Both the position numbers and the translations under genes were made by a program. From positions 1 through 64,000 of the forward strand of contig CBFHSF010000009.1 in NCBI GenBank assembly GCA_965658445.1: a stretch of 64,000 nt of DNA, written 5' to 3'. Under the pieces are notes generated by a model. That model worked only from the letters and a program-made list of their open reading frames with translations, had not been told where the DNA came from and did no database searches. Of the stretch, positions 53,352 through 62,104 are shown piece after piece. The number at the start of each line of letters is the position of its first letter. Position 1 is the first letter of the stretch. This DNA comes from CBFHSF01 sp965658445. Lineage in GTDB: Bacteria; Bacteroidota; Bacteroidia; Flavobacteriales; Schleiferiaceae.

Positions 53352-53382
53352 CACGCACAAAATTGGAGGACACCTCCACTTG

Positions 53383-53408
53383 AGCCGCATCTACAGATGC
53401 GGCTTTTT
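53383..53408 (+). terminator. Terminator of pyrH-frr
   Basis: AGCCGCATCT/AGATGCGGCT stem (10 bp, two-base loop) and a short T-run. A small GGAGGACACCTCC hairpin sits just before it. Confidence 0.88.
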
Positions 53409-53462
53409 GTTTTTAGGTCCCGCCAAGAGCGTACGACCAAAAATTCTCACTAAATTGCTGTT

Positions 53463-54488
53463 ATGAATCCCAATTTAGATCCCACATCGGAACGATTTAC
53501 TCCTGAGGAAAACGACATTGAGCGCAAACTCAGGCCGTCCCTGTTTGACGACTTTGCCGGTCAGGAAAAGATTCTAGAGAACCTCAAGGTTTTTGTTTCC
53601 GCCGCATCTGCTCGCAACGAGGCCATGGATCACGTGCTCTTGCACGGACCTCCGGGATTGGGAAAAACCACCTTGGCCAACATCATTGCCAATGAATTGG
53701 GCGTGGGCATTAAAGTGACTTCAGGACCTGTACTGGAAAAGCCCGGTGACCTTGCCGGCTTGCTCACCAACCTCGAAGAAAGAGACGTCCTTTTTATCGA
53801 TGAGATTCACCGACTCAGTCCCATTGTCGAAGAATATTTGTACTCGGCCATGGAGGACTTTATGATTGATATTATGATTGAAACGGGACCCAACGCGCGT
53901 TCGGTTCAAATCAACCTCAATCCCTTTACGCTTATTGGAGCGACGACTCGTTCGGGACTTTTGACTTCACCATTGCGCGCACGCTTTGGGATCAACTCTC
54001 GATTGGAGTACTACAGTACAGAACTCATTTCGGATATCATACAGAGATCCGCTCATATTCTCAACGTTCCCATTCTTGGCGATGCCTCTGTAGAGATCGC
54101 CCGCAGAAGCCGAGGAACTCCACGTATTGCCAACGCCCTTTTACGCCGCGTTCGGGACTTTGCACAAGTCAAAGGAAATGGCACCATAGACGTTGAAATT
54201 TCTCAATTTGGCCTCAATGCCTTGGACGTGGATGAACACGGTTTGGACGAGATGGACAACAAGATTCTCACCACGCTGATAGAAAAGTTCAAAGGCGGTC
54301 CCGTAGGCCTTGGCAACTTGGCAACGGCTGTGGCCGAAGAGGCCGAAACCCTTGAAGAGGTCTACGAGCCCTTCCTCATCAAAGAAGGATTTTTGATGCG
54401 TACGCCCCGCGGTCGTGTAGCCACGGATTTGGCTTACAAGCACCTCGGACTCAAAAAGGCAGAAGGACAACAACGCGGACTGTTTTGA
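53463..54488 (+). CDS. ruvB: Holliday junction DNA helicase RuvB
   Basis: Hexameric AAA+ motor for branch migration with RuvA. Walker A is GPPGLGKTT (62-70), Walker B DVLFIDEIH (108-116), followed by sensor GATTRSGLL and the C-terminal winged helix (FLMRTPRGRVATDLAY). Length 341 is normal. Its partner ruvA lies about 8 kb away in the window (62105), so the two genes are not in one operon. The stop overlaps the queG start. Confidence 0.98.
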   Translation: MNPNLDPTSERFTPEENDIERKLRPSLFDDFAGQEKILENLKVFVSAASARNEAMDHVLLHGPPGLGKTTLANIIANELGVGIKVTSGPVLEKPGDLAGLLTNLEERDVLFIDEIHRLSPIVEEYLYSAMEDFMIDIMIETGPNARSVQINLNPFTLIGATTRSGLLTSPLRARFGINSRLEYYSTELISDIIQRSAHILNVPILGDASVEIARRSRGTPRIANALLRRVRDFAQVKGNGTIDVEISQFGLNALDVDEHGLDEMDNKILTTLIEKFKGGPVGLGNLATAVAEEAETLEEVYEPFLIKEGFLMRTPRGRVATDLAYKHLGLKKAEGQQRGLF

Positions 54489-55408
54489 CCCCTGCCGAAA
54501 GGCATACCAAAATCGTAAAAGAAAAGGCGGCAGAGCTGGGCTTTTTTGCCTGCAATATTGCCGTAGCACAAAGGCTTGACGCCGAGGCCTCCCAATTGGA
54601 GCAATGGCTCTCCTCGGGATACCACGCTTCCATGCAATGGATGGAGAATCACTTTGATAAAAGGGTGGATCCCCGACAATTGGTCCCTGGAGCAAAATCT
54701 GTGGTGTCTTTGGGATTCAATTACTTCCCTGAGGCAGAACAACCTGAAGGCGTTCCTAAAATTGCCCGTTACGCCTACGGTCGAGACTACCACAAGGTCA
54801 TCAAGAAAAAGCTACACACCTTTTTAAATTTTCTTCAAGAGGAAATTGGTGAAATCCACGGACGCGCCTTTGTAGATTCTGGCCCCGTCATGGAAAGACA
54901 GTGGGCTCAACGGTCCGGTTTAGGGTGGTTGGGAAAGAATGCGTTACTACTCACCAAGGGCAGAGGTTCGTATTTCTTCCTCTCCGAATTGATATTGGAT
55001 TTAGAGTTGATTCCAGATCCTCCCACCACAGATCACTGCGGTACGTGCACGGCCTGCATTGATGCCTGCCCCACAGACGCCATCGTAGCACCCCAAGTCA
55101 TAGATTCCAATCGCTGCATTAGCCACGCCACCATAGAACTCAAAGAAAACATCCCCGCCCATTTTTCTGGCCACATGGAGGGATGGGCATTTGGTTGTGA
55201 CATCTGTCAAGAGGTATGCCCCTGGAATAGATTCTCAAAACCCCATTCAGAACCTGATTTTAAGTCCCCTCACGAACGTTTAAACCTTTCCGCAGGTGAT
55301 TGGGCAGAAATGACGGAAGAGGTCTTCTCAAAGCATTTTAATGGGACTCCGGTCCGCCGTGCGGGTTTGGACAAGATGAAGGGGAATGTGGGGCTCTATG
55401 AGCAGTAA
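54485..55408 (+). CDS. queG: Epoxyqueuosine reductase
   Basis: Cobalamin-dependent last step of queuosine tRNA modification. Two [4Fe-4S] sites: CGTCTACIDACP (Cys185, 188, 191, 195) and CDICQEVCPW (Cys238, 241, 245). The N-terminal cobalamin-binding domain includes NHFDKRVDPRQLVPGAKSVV. The start is TTG at 54485, overlapping the ruvB stop by 4 bp (TTGA), because the next Met (residue 50) would remove conserved sequence. The final codons and stop merge into a 7-bp-period array (CAGTAAC...). Confidence 0.95.
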   Translation: MTPAERHTKIVKEKAAELGFFACNIAVAQRLDAEASQLEQWLSSGYHASMQWMENHFDKRVDPRQLVPGAKSVVSLGFNYFPEAEQPEGVPKIARYAYGRDYHKVIKKKLHTFLNFLQEEIGEIHGRAFVDSGPVMERQWAQRSGLGWLGKNALLLTKGRGSYFFLSELILDLELIPDPPTTDHCGTCTACIDACPTDAIVAPQVIDSNRCISHATIELKENIPAHFSGHMEGWAFGCDICQEVCPWNRFSKPHSEPDFKSPHERLNLSAGDWAEMTEEVFSKHFNGTPVRRAGLDKMKGNVGLYEQ

Positions 55409-55764
55409 CTAGTGACTAGTAACTGGTAACTAGTGGAGGTAGTGCCTGATTCCTAGAACCGCTGGCGCGGATTTTAAATCTCTGCCTATAGTTCGGTAGT
55501 TTCCTGTGTTTTTAACTACCCCGTCTTCGTCAGCCTAAGGCTAACGAATCCACCCCTTCGCCAGCGAAGGGGAACGTTTTGGGCAGTAACTAGTCACCAG
55601 TCACCAGTCACACAAAATGATCACGGTAGTTAGACTGAAGGATGAACCTCCTCCTTCGGAAAATGGAATAGTTTGAAAAAGAAAAAGCGCAGCATCGATT
55701 ATCGAAACTGCGCTTTGATATTTTAGGTGTTGTAACCGTGGATTTCCAAGTCCCCAGTCCCTAA
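55404..55764. repeat. Repeat island 3 (about 360 bp)
   Basis: No gene. A TAGTAAC/TGGTAAC array (55404-55436) starts within the queG stop. It is followed by GCTGGCGCGGATTT (55461-55474), the second copy of the 61-bp repeat (55514-55574), an ACCAGTC array (55584-55613), the TAGTTAGACT-type module (55627-55643), a minus-strand terminator, and a CAGTCCC array abutting the next stop codon (about 55747-55764). The order matches islands 1 and 2, again between convergent genes. Confidence 0.75.
55682..55717 (-). terminator. Terminator of the Omp28-lipoprotein gene set
   Basis: On the minus strand AAAGCGCAG/CTGCGCTTT forms a 9-bp stem followed by a T-run; it lies about 50 bp past the stop at 55765. 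Confidence 0.85.
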
Positions 55765-56604
55765 CTACGGTACATGCTCCTCCGTAACCTGCCAGATCTC
55801 CTGGTTGTCGGCGTCGTAGATAAACATGAGAGCGTATAAATTATCTTTGTTCCATGCAGTATCAAGTATTGCAGAACCAGAATACATTAGGGTGTCACCA
55901 ATTAAAGCCGTCCCTGTGCTGATGCTCTTTCCCCAAGAACCATCAAGCCCACCACGAAGCACATGTTGGTGTACATAGTTTTCGTTTCGGGTTCCATCAG
56001 GCATTTTCTGAGGTGAAACGATATCATTTTCGGTAATCATGACCATGAAATTCAAATTCCCAGTATACTCATCAAGAACAGGAACTTCAGCATTTACAGT
56101 TAAACGTCTATCTGCTTCATTGTAAGACAAAGTTGGAAGGATTTCGAACTTTGCTAATTCAGCTGTAAGGACAAATGCTTCTGAAGCCCAAGCAGAAAAG
56201 TTTTTCAAGTGACTAGATCCTCCTGTAGTATAATCAGATCTTGAAACCATCCCAGAAGGAAGGGTGGATAAACTGAAAAAGGTTTCATATTCGTTTCCAA
56301 TGGAAGTTCTAAAGTCTGCTGGATAGTTTGCATCAGGTCCAGCAAAAAATTGGGTAACATGTATCCCTACAGCATAGACCCTGTTTCCAAATTCTAGGCC
56401 CTGGATTGTTTTTATCTCATCCGAAGCTTTCGGACAGTTATTACACTTGTGCCCAGTAAAATCTTCAATCAAAACCGAACGTAGAGTCTCTGTGGGAGCA
56501 GGGCCTCCGCCGCCGCTTCCGTCTTTGAGGGGATCTTCTACGATATCACAACTCGCCAACGCAGACACGCTGAAGAGCGCGGCAAAAAATACTTTTGTTT
56601 TCAT
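55765..56604 (-). CDS. Omp28-related lipoprotein with CxxC motif
   Basis: Lipoprotein signal ending LASC (Cys19), a Gly-rich spacer, then an Omp28 domain of thioredoxin-like fold: LIEDFTGHKCNNCPKA with CNNC at 54-57, GIHVTQFF, and a beta-sandwich C-terminal half (MVMITENDIV). The CxxC position is that of thioredoxin active sites, so a disulfide role at the outer membrane is plausible but unproven. Signal-peptide and spacer codons are G/C-rich, while the middle of the gene is clearly more A/T-rich. It starts 11 bp after the DUF6029-type gene. Confidence 0.85.
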   Translation of the reverse strand: MKTKVFFAALFSVSALASCDIVEDPLKDGSGGGGPAPTETLRSVLIEDFTGHKCNNCPKASDEIKTIQGLEFGNRVYAVGIHVTQFFAGPDANYPADFRTSIGNEYETFFSLSTLPSGMVSRSDYTTGGSSHLKNFSAWASEAFVLTAELAKFEILPTLSYNEADRRLTVNAEVPVLDEYTGNLNFMVMITENDIVSPQKMPDGTRNENYVHQHVLRGGLDGSWGKSISTGTALIGDTLMYSGSAILDTAWNKDNLYALMFIYDADNQEIWQVTEEHVP

Positions 56605-56615
56605 CTTTATTCTCC

Positions 56616-58334
56616 TTAGAAGTTAGATGTAATGCTAATGGACGCTCCGTTGGTTGCAGGAACCAAACGACAAACGCCTCCTACACAGAAAATACCCGCC
56701 TGCTGTCTACCGTAGTTTACCTGGAAGCGCGTAGTTCCCACCTGATATACTACGGAGGCCAAGGGGTAGTGAAGTCTCTTTTTAACATCTGGATGGCCGT
56801 AGTTGTAGATGTCCTGAACGGCAAAGAACCAGTTGGGTGCCACGGAGTACTCCAAGAGTAGCATAACGCGGTCTCCCATGTTAAAGTCTTCGTCAATAAC
56901 CTCTTGACTTACATCCTCATCCGTGAGCTGCCATTGCAACTCAGTTCTCAAATACTTTCTAGAGCTCAGTTTGAACTGGCTCTCCAGAACAAAAGTCTGA
57001 GAGTAAATCATGTTGGGCTTGTTGCCCTTGGCCACGATGTCCTCATCAGAGATTCCCTTGTTGAGAACGTCGTAGTTGTAGGCTATGTTGTAATAGCCAA
57101 AGTTCATTTTGAGATTGCGGTTAATCTTCTTCTTGATCAAGAAATTAAAGTCTTGGAAGTAGAGGATGTCTCCCGTCTTAAACCACTCGGTTTTGTACCC
57201 TTCCTTTACGTTGTTCAACGTATCCGTTGGGTCAAAGTACTCCTTATAAATGGAGCTGGCCGCTGAGTAGTTCAGTACCAAAGTGGTTCCGTACTTACCT
57301 CCCAAGAAGCTACCTCTCTTAAAGTTTTTGGTCATCTCTATTTGGAAACCCATTTCTCCCCTTGGCTGTGTAGCGTATGGGTAAAGTGCGGGCAACGCAT
57401 AGGTGTGGAAAGCCGTTGTGGGAGGCAAGAAGTTGATGGGCACTGCAAAGAAAGATGCATCTCTTTCTGAGCGGAAGCTCAAGTTGTCAATTCTCTTAGC
57501 CTGAGCAATAATTCCGAATCCCTTGGTAGAGTAGGTACCGCTCAACATCAATCCTTCACCTTTTCTAAAAATGTATCCGTTGTCAAAACTCGGGTCGTTG
57601 ACCTTGTACATGTACTCCCCAGAAAAGCTGAATTTCCCAGAGTTTATTTGGAATCTACCCGCACCGGCACCTACGTTTTCCGGTAGGTTGTAGATGGGGC
57701 TGTTGGCCGCTTCGTATTTGGAAACAAAACTTCCCCCTACGATGTACTGCGTGTTGCCACCCAATCCAAAGAGGTTGTTTAGGTTAAACTCCCCGTCCAA
57801 TCCGCGAACCAGACCGTCAGATTTTTCGAAGAATTTTCTCTGGCGTCCAATTAACCCCTTAAGGGCTAATCCCTTGATGGGTTCATATTTAATGCGAACT
57901 CCATCAAACATGTTATCAAACCCAAGTCCCCTTTCTTCATAGGCCCTTAAGATCATTCCCGAACCAAATTGCTCGTAGAAATTACCGGCCGTAATATCTA
58001 GGCCGTCTTTGACAAACTGGGCATATCTATACGTAATTCCTTCTCCCTGATATTCTGGGGGGAATCCAAGAATTACATTTTGGTAGTTTTCGTACCGGAC
58101 ACCCATCTTAAAGTTACCGCGGGTGTAGTTGAGGTTCATAAAACCTTGTCCGAGGAATTTTTCGTCTGGGTAGTTAGAACCGTAGGCTCCAATGGCAGAA
58201 TCTTGTTGGTAGTAATAACCGTCAAACTGAAAGTTTCCGGTCAATTCACCCCAATCTGGTTTTGGGTCTTCTTTTTGAGCCCATGAGGATAGGGTCATCC
58301 CAAATACCGCTAGTATGAGTAATAGCTTTTTCAC
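56616..58334 (-). CDS. DUF6029-type outer-membrane protein
   Basis: A 572-residue protein with a signal peptide (cleavage near SSWAQ), then strand-rich sequence throughout with many Tyr, Phe and Asn (MNLNYTRGNFKMGVRYENYQNV), ending SISITSNF. It has the look of a large outer-membrane barrel and matches what I know of the Bacteroidota-only DUF6029 family. Genes of this family often adjoin Omp28 and TlpA genes, as here. Function unknown; a transporter or export partner for the thiol proteins is a guess. It lies 21 bp after tlpA and 11 bp before the Omp28 lipoprotein gene. Confidence 0.8.
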   Translation of the reverse strand: MKKLLLILAVFGMTLSSWAQKEDPKPDWGELTGNFQFDGYYYQQDSAIGAYGSNYPDEKFLGQGFMNLNYTRGNFKMGVRYENYQNVILGFPPEYQGEGITYRYAQFVKDGLDITAGNFYEQFGSGMILRAYEERGLGFDNMFDGVRIKYEPIKGLALKGLIGRQRKFFEKSDGLVRGLDGEFNLNNLFGLGGNTQYIVGGSFVSKYEAANSPIYNLPENVGAGAGRFQINSGKFSFSGEYMYKVNDPSFDNGYIFRKGEGLMLSGTYSTKGFGIIAQAKRIDNLSFRSERDASFFAVPINFLPPTTAFHTYALPALYPYATQPRGEMGFQIEMTKNFKRGSFLGGKYGTTLVLNYSAASSIYKEYFDPTDTLNNVKEGYKTEWFKTGDILYFQDFNFLIKKKINRNLKMNFGYYNIAYNYDVLNKGISDEDIVAKGNKPNMIYSQTFVLESQFKLSSRKYLRTELQWQLTDEDVSQEVIDEDFNMGDRVMLLLEYSVAPNWFFAVQDIYNYGHPDVKKRLHYPLASVVYQVGTTRFQVNYGRQQAGIFCVGGVCRLVPATNGASISITSNF

Positions 58335-58355
58335 TTTGCCTTATGTGATGTGTTT

Positions 58356-58868
58356 TTAGTGGGTGTCAAGGGTCTCGCCACGAGCGAGTTTTTCCACCAT
58401 CTCAAACAGAAGATCTTCATCTCCTTGAGCATACCCATTGTGTTGGTAAACAAGTTTACCGTTTCCGTCAAATAAGAAGGTGTGAGGGATGTTGTTTACG
58501 GCCATCATTCTTCTCAAATCTGAGTTTTCGTCAATATAGACTTCGTACTCCCAATTTCTTCCATTCACAAAGGGCGCTACTTTGGCCGAGTTTCGGGTAT
58601 CGTCAATAGAAATGGCGATAACCTTAACCCCAGTTTCATCTTGCCAGTCAATGTAGCTTTCGTCAATGGCAGAAAGTTCTCTTACACAGGGCTTACACCA
58701 AGTAGCCCAGAAAGAAATAACCACGGGTTTACCGTTGGTTTTTAGAGTCGTTGAGGATACTTGTTTTCCGTTTATATCCTTAATGGTTACTTCTGGAATG
58801 TCAAGTTTTTGTGCAGATGCATTAAAACCTACAAAGGCTACGAGTAGAGAGAGAACAAACTTTTTCAT
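58356..58868 (-). CDS. TlpA family thiol-disulfide reductase
   Basis: Signal peptide (cleavage near NASAQ) and thioredoxin-like domain with WATWCKPC (Cys58, Cys61) after VVISFWATW. NIPHTFLFDGNG carries the cis-Pro. It is a periplasmic thioredoxin that would reduce or shuffle disulfides. It is the first gene of a three-gene run with the DUF6029-type barrel and the Omp28 lipoprotein, separated from the upstream T9SS Omp28 gene by a terminator. Confidence 0.93.
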   Translation of the reverse strand: MKKFVLSLLVAFVGFNASAQKLDIPEVTIKDINGKQVSSTTLKTNGKPVVISFWATWCKPCVRELSAIDESYIDWQDETGVKVIAISIDDTRNSAKVAPFVNGRNWEYEVYIDENSDLRRMMAVNNIPHTFLFDGNGKLVYQHNGYAQGDEDLLFEMVEKLARGETLDTH

Positions 58869-58987
58869 GAGTTTATATTTATGTTTCTAGTGGTTCGTGG
58901 AACCTTGTAGATTGAACGCCTAATTAACCCTAGGTTTATTTCTATGCATTCAATCCCTTAGGTTTCATTGGGTTGAGGATTTTGGGT

Positions 58988-59032
58988 TAAAACAAATCAG
59001 TAGCTCAAAGACCATGCCTTGAGCTACTGATT
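58988..59032 (-). terminator. Terminator of the T9SS Omp28 gene
   Basis: A 14-bp perfect stem (58995-59008 with 59019-59032) and, on the minus strand, a T-rich run after it. It separates the gene ending at 59061 from tlpA. Confidence 0.88.
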
Positions 59033-59060
59033 GTATTATAATTAGATTCCTATACTGTGA

Positions 59061-60977
59061 TTACTTAACTACGTTGATACGAGTTGTAATTACTTCGTCA
59101 CCGATAGTGATGTTAGCAAAGTATACACCTGGAGTCAAAGTAGAAACAGAGATTTGGTTTCTGTTTACTCCAGTTGCCAAGTTACCAAGGTCTTCTGCAA
59201 ATACAGTTTGACCCATCATGTTGATTACTTCAACCGTAACGTCAGCGTCTTCCAACAATTCGAACTCGATGTTGATGATGTCAGAAGAAGGGTTAGGGAA
59301 TACAGATACTTTTCCTTCAGAAATCAATTCCTTAACAGATACAGAAGCCAAGTTGCTCAACCACTCAGAGTCAGAGTTCAAAACGGCGTTCGTGTTTCCG
59401 TCAACTACCATTACGATAGCTTTCATTTCTACGGGGTTGTAGTCAGAAGGAATAGTGTACGTGAAAGTTTCAGATACTACTTGGTTTTCTGAGATGGTTG
59501 CAGGAATAGAACCTTGAGTACCTCCAAAGCTTGGCTGGATAGTACGAGCAACAAAGTGGTAGCTCATATCAGAAGCAGGAACGGGGTCTGGCTTGCTTTC
59601 GTAACCTCCCATGTTTCCTTGACCACCACCTGAGTAGTAGTTTGCTTGAGCGTAACCAGAACCTGTACCCATAACGTTGTTCTCAGTAAGAACCATTACA
59701 AAGCGGTAGTCAACTCCTGTTTGGCTAACAAAGAACTGAGCGTCAGCGTCTACAGTCAACGCGCCAGAAGCTTTGTCGTAAGTAGCGCCAGTGATGTTAA
59801 TGCTTGTGCTAGGAGCAACGTCTTTTCTGATGTTGAAAGCTTGCTCTAGTGAAGAAGCACCGGGATCGGGTCCCAATACACGGTCAACTGCAGATCCTGG
59901 GTAACCACCTGGAGCCACTGAACCGATGTTAGAATCGTACTCAGATACTACCATTGGGTCTCCGTTGTGAACGGCAATCAAAGAAGTTTCTGAACCGTAG
60001 TTAGCGTGCATGTAATCCATACCTACTGTACCACGTGGACACCATCCACACCAAGTACCTGTCTTCTCCTCAACAACTACTCTGCGAGCAGGAGGGTTAG
60101 CCATTGCTTTAATGTTGATAGTCAATGTATCGTTAGAAGTGTCATCGTCCATTGAACCGTTGATGTTACCAGCCCAAATCTTAATAGTGTAGTTACCATC
60201 TGCTGGAGGAGCCCATGCAGTAGTGAAGTTGTGAACGTAAGAACCACCTGGAGCCATTGCAGGAGAAGCAGATTCCATTACGGGAGTTCCCGCATCAACT
60301 TGGTAGTATACATCCATAGAAGCTACTGGCTTTCCGATGTTTTCGAAAAGAGCAGAAATAGAAGTAGACTGACCCGTTTTGATTACTGCGTTTACGTTGT
60401 GTGCAGTGGCAGAAACATCGTTTCCAGTGTACGTATCTACTACGATGTTGTCTACGTAAAGTAGGAACATGTCAGTAGAGTTGTTTTGGAATGCGATGTA
60501 AATAGTTTGACCACTGTAGTTAGAAAGATCAGCGTATCGAGCTGTCCAACCTACGTTTTCTGCAGGAACAGAAAGAAGTGTAGTCGTGAAATCAGAAATA
60601 TTAGTACCTGTAGTAGAAAGCTTTACGTTGTAACCGTCAGGGTAAGACGCGTCAACAGCGGTTGCATCCCATACAAGGTAGATGTCGTTTCCAGAAGGGA
60701 TTGTGATACCGGGAGTGATCATCCAGTCATCGGCCTGACCTGCAGGAGAGTACCATGAGTTAGACACTGCGTAGCCGGCAGTAGCACCACCCGCAGAGCT
60801 ATGTACCCATGCATCGTTAACAAAAGAAACGTTAGACGCTGGGGTCAATCCATCATTATCAACTAGGGTAAATGTCGACGGAATATTCGTCGCAAAATCC
60901 TCGCTGAAAATTTGACCGCTCATTTGAGCACCCAAAGCCCCAGCAAGAAGGGAAAGTGTAATTTTTTTAAGGTCCAT
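59061..60977 (-). CDS. T9SS-exported Omp28/thioredoxin-like protein
   Basis: 638 residues: a signal peptide (to about residue 22), then a choice-of-anchor J-type jelly roll (about 25-182). A beta-sandwich linker (about 185-290) and an Omp28 domain with EEKTGTWCGWCPRG (Cys310, Cys313) follow. The last 75 or so residues (SVFPNPSSDIINIEF to the end) are a T9SS type A sorting domain. It thus carries a thioredoxin-like CGWC site to the cell surface. It is well separated from the tlpA set by a terminator, but lies on the same strand. Confidence 0.93.
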   Translation of the reverse strand: MDLKKITLSLLAGALGAQMSGQIFSEDFATNIPSTFTLVDNDGLTPASNVSFVNDAWVHSSAGGATAGYAVSNSWYSPAGQADDWMITPGITIPSGNDIYLVWDATAVDASYPDGYNVKLSTTGTNISDFTTTLLSVPAENVGWTARYADLSNYSGQTIYIAFQNNSTDMFLLYVDNIVVDTYTGNDVSATAHNVNAVIKTGQSTSISALFENIGKPVASMDVYYQVDAGTPVMESASPAMAPGGSYVHNFTTAWAPPADGNYTIKIWAGNINGSMDDDTSNDTLTINIKAMANPPARRVVVEEKTGTWCGWCPRGTVGMDYMHANYGSETSLIAVHNGDPMVVSEYDSNIGSVAPGGYPGSAVDRVLGPDPGASSLEQAFNIRKDVAPSTSINITGATYDKASGALTVDADAQFFVSQTGVDYRFVMVLTENNVMGTGSGYAQANYYSGGGQGNMGGYESKPDPVPASDMSYHFVARTIQPSFGGTQGSIPATISENQVVSETFTYTIPSDYNPVEMKAIVMVVDGNTNAVLNSDSEWLSNLASVSVKELISEGKVSVFPNPSSDIINIEFELLEDADVTVEVINMMGQTVFAEDLGNLATGVNRNQISVSTLTPGVYFANITIGDEVITTRINVVK

Positions 60978-61299
60978 AGAGAAATTTTTTAGTTTTATAG
61001 CTCGCTAATTTAAAATATTATAAATCTAAACATAATATTAAGCGAAAATTATTTCTATTTTTGTGGCGAAGCTCATTTTGCATAAATGTCTCTCTTCAGG
61101 ATAAATGTGATGTCATTGGGTAGGCGGTACAACCCTTGTGGTTTATCGATTTTAAATCCTAATTTCATTTTTCGAGGACCAACGCACCGTGTAAAATTTG
61201 CGTTAAAGAAATATACCCACTCATTGAATAGATAGATTAGGTGTAGATTTACGCAATTAGTATAGACAAAACGAATAGACACAGACTTAACATATACAC
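60978..61299. promoter_or_regulatory. Divergent spacer; possible promoter TATTTTTG at 61056
   Basis: An A/T-rich spacer of 322 bp between divergent T9SS cargo genes. A TAnnTTTG box at 61056-61063 would give a leader of about 230 nt for the plus-strand gene. No protein-like frame is credible. Confidence 0.35.
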
Positions 61300-62013
61300 A
61301 TGAAAAGATTATTACTCCTCACTTCTCTTTATGCCGTTAGCCTCTTCGCTGGCGCACAGTCTTTGCAGCTCATCACCAACCCAATTGACACGGCTTGGGG
61401 ACCTGCTTACTCCGTTACGGAAGCTAAGACTGATATTTATGTAGAAAACATTTCTAGCGATACCGTAGAATTTAAAGTAAAGCGCCTCCCAGGATGGGCG
61501 GGTAATGCACTAACTGATGTAAACTACTTCTGTTGGGCTCAGTGTTACTTGCCGTCTGTAGATGACTCTCCAGATCCTTACGTTCTTCTTCCAGGGCAAC
61601 AGCACTTCTTGTCTGTTTACGCTCAGACGGACGGTGACGGAAATATCGTGTGTGGAGACATCTCTTACCAGTTCTACGAAACTCGCAACCCAGATGACAC
61701 TTTGAACATCACCGTAACTTTCTGTACAGGAGAGACGATTGGTGTTGATGAGTTGGCATCTCTTAACGAGTTTAAGGTGTACCCTAACCCTGCCAAGAGC
61801 CGCGCGGTTATCAGCTACAGCTTGACCAACACAAACAACGCAAAGGTTTACTTGACCAACATGCTAGGTTCAAGAGTTTTTGAAACCGAGTTGGACGTAA
61901 ACCAAACTCAAAAAGAAATTTCAGTTGCTGAATACCCTTCTGGAGTATACTTCTTGTCAGTAGTTTCTGATGACAACGTACTCAAGACTGAGCGTTTGGT
62001 TATCTCACAATAA
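61300..62013 (+). CDS. T9SS type A sorting-domain protein, 237 aa
   Basis: Signal peptide (cleavage near Ala19, FAGAQ), a small beta-sandwich mature domain (about 20-150), and a C-terminal sorting domain that starts FKVYPNPAKSRAVISYSL and ends TERLVISQ. The mature domain contains several Cys (YFCWAQCYLP, GNIVCGD) that may form disulfides. Related small cargo proteins occur widely in Flavobacteriales; role unknown. Flanked by its own terminator. Confidence 0.88.
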   Translation: MKRLLLLTSLYAVSLFAGAQSLQLITNPIDTAWGPAYSVTEAKTDIYVENISSDTVEFKVKRLPGWAGNALTDVNYFCWAQCYLPSVDDSPDPYVLLPGQQHFLSVYAQTDGDGNIVCGDISYQFYETRNPDDTLNITVTFCTGETIGVDELASLNEFKVYPNPAKSRAVISYSLTNTNNAKVYLTNMLGSRVFETELDVNQTQKEISVAEYPSGVYFLSVVSDDNVLKTERLVISQ

Positions 62014-62033
62014 TAGATCCCAACAGATCGCTA

Positions 62034-62063
62034 AAAGAACCGGCCTAGGCCGGTTCTTTTTTT
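62034..62063 (+). terminator. Strong terminator before ruvA
   Basis: AAAGAACCGGCC-TA-GGCCGGTTCTTT, a perfect 12-bp stem followed by Ts. Confidence 0.95.
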
Positions 62064-62075
62064 GTTCATATTTTC

Positions 62076-62083
62076 TACATTTG
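62076..62083 (+). promoter_or_regulatory. -7 promoter box TACATTTG of ruvA-sprA
   Basis: It matches TAnnTTTG, 22 bp before the ruvA ATG, and lies right after the preceding terminator. Confidence 0.55.
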
Positions 62084-62104
62084 GGCAATTCTGATTATTA
62101 GACT

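Noticed and set aside
61073..61282. Minus-strand frame of 69 codons between the two T9SS cargo genes
   Set aside because: A/T-rich spacer, no family resemblance and no promoter box seen; not reported as a gene.
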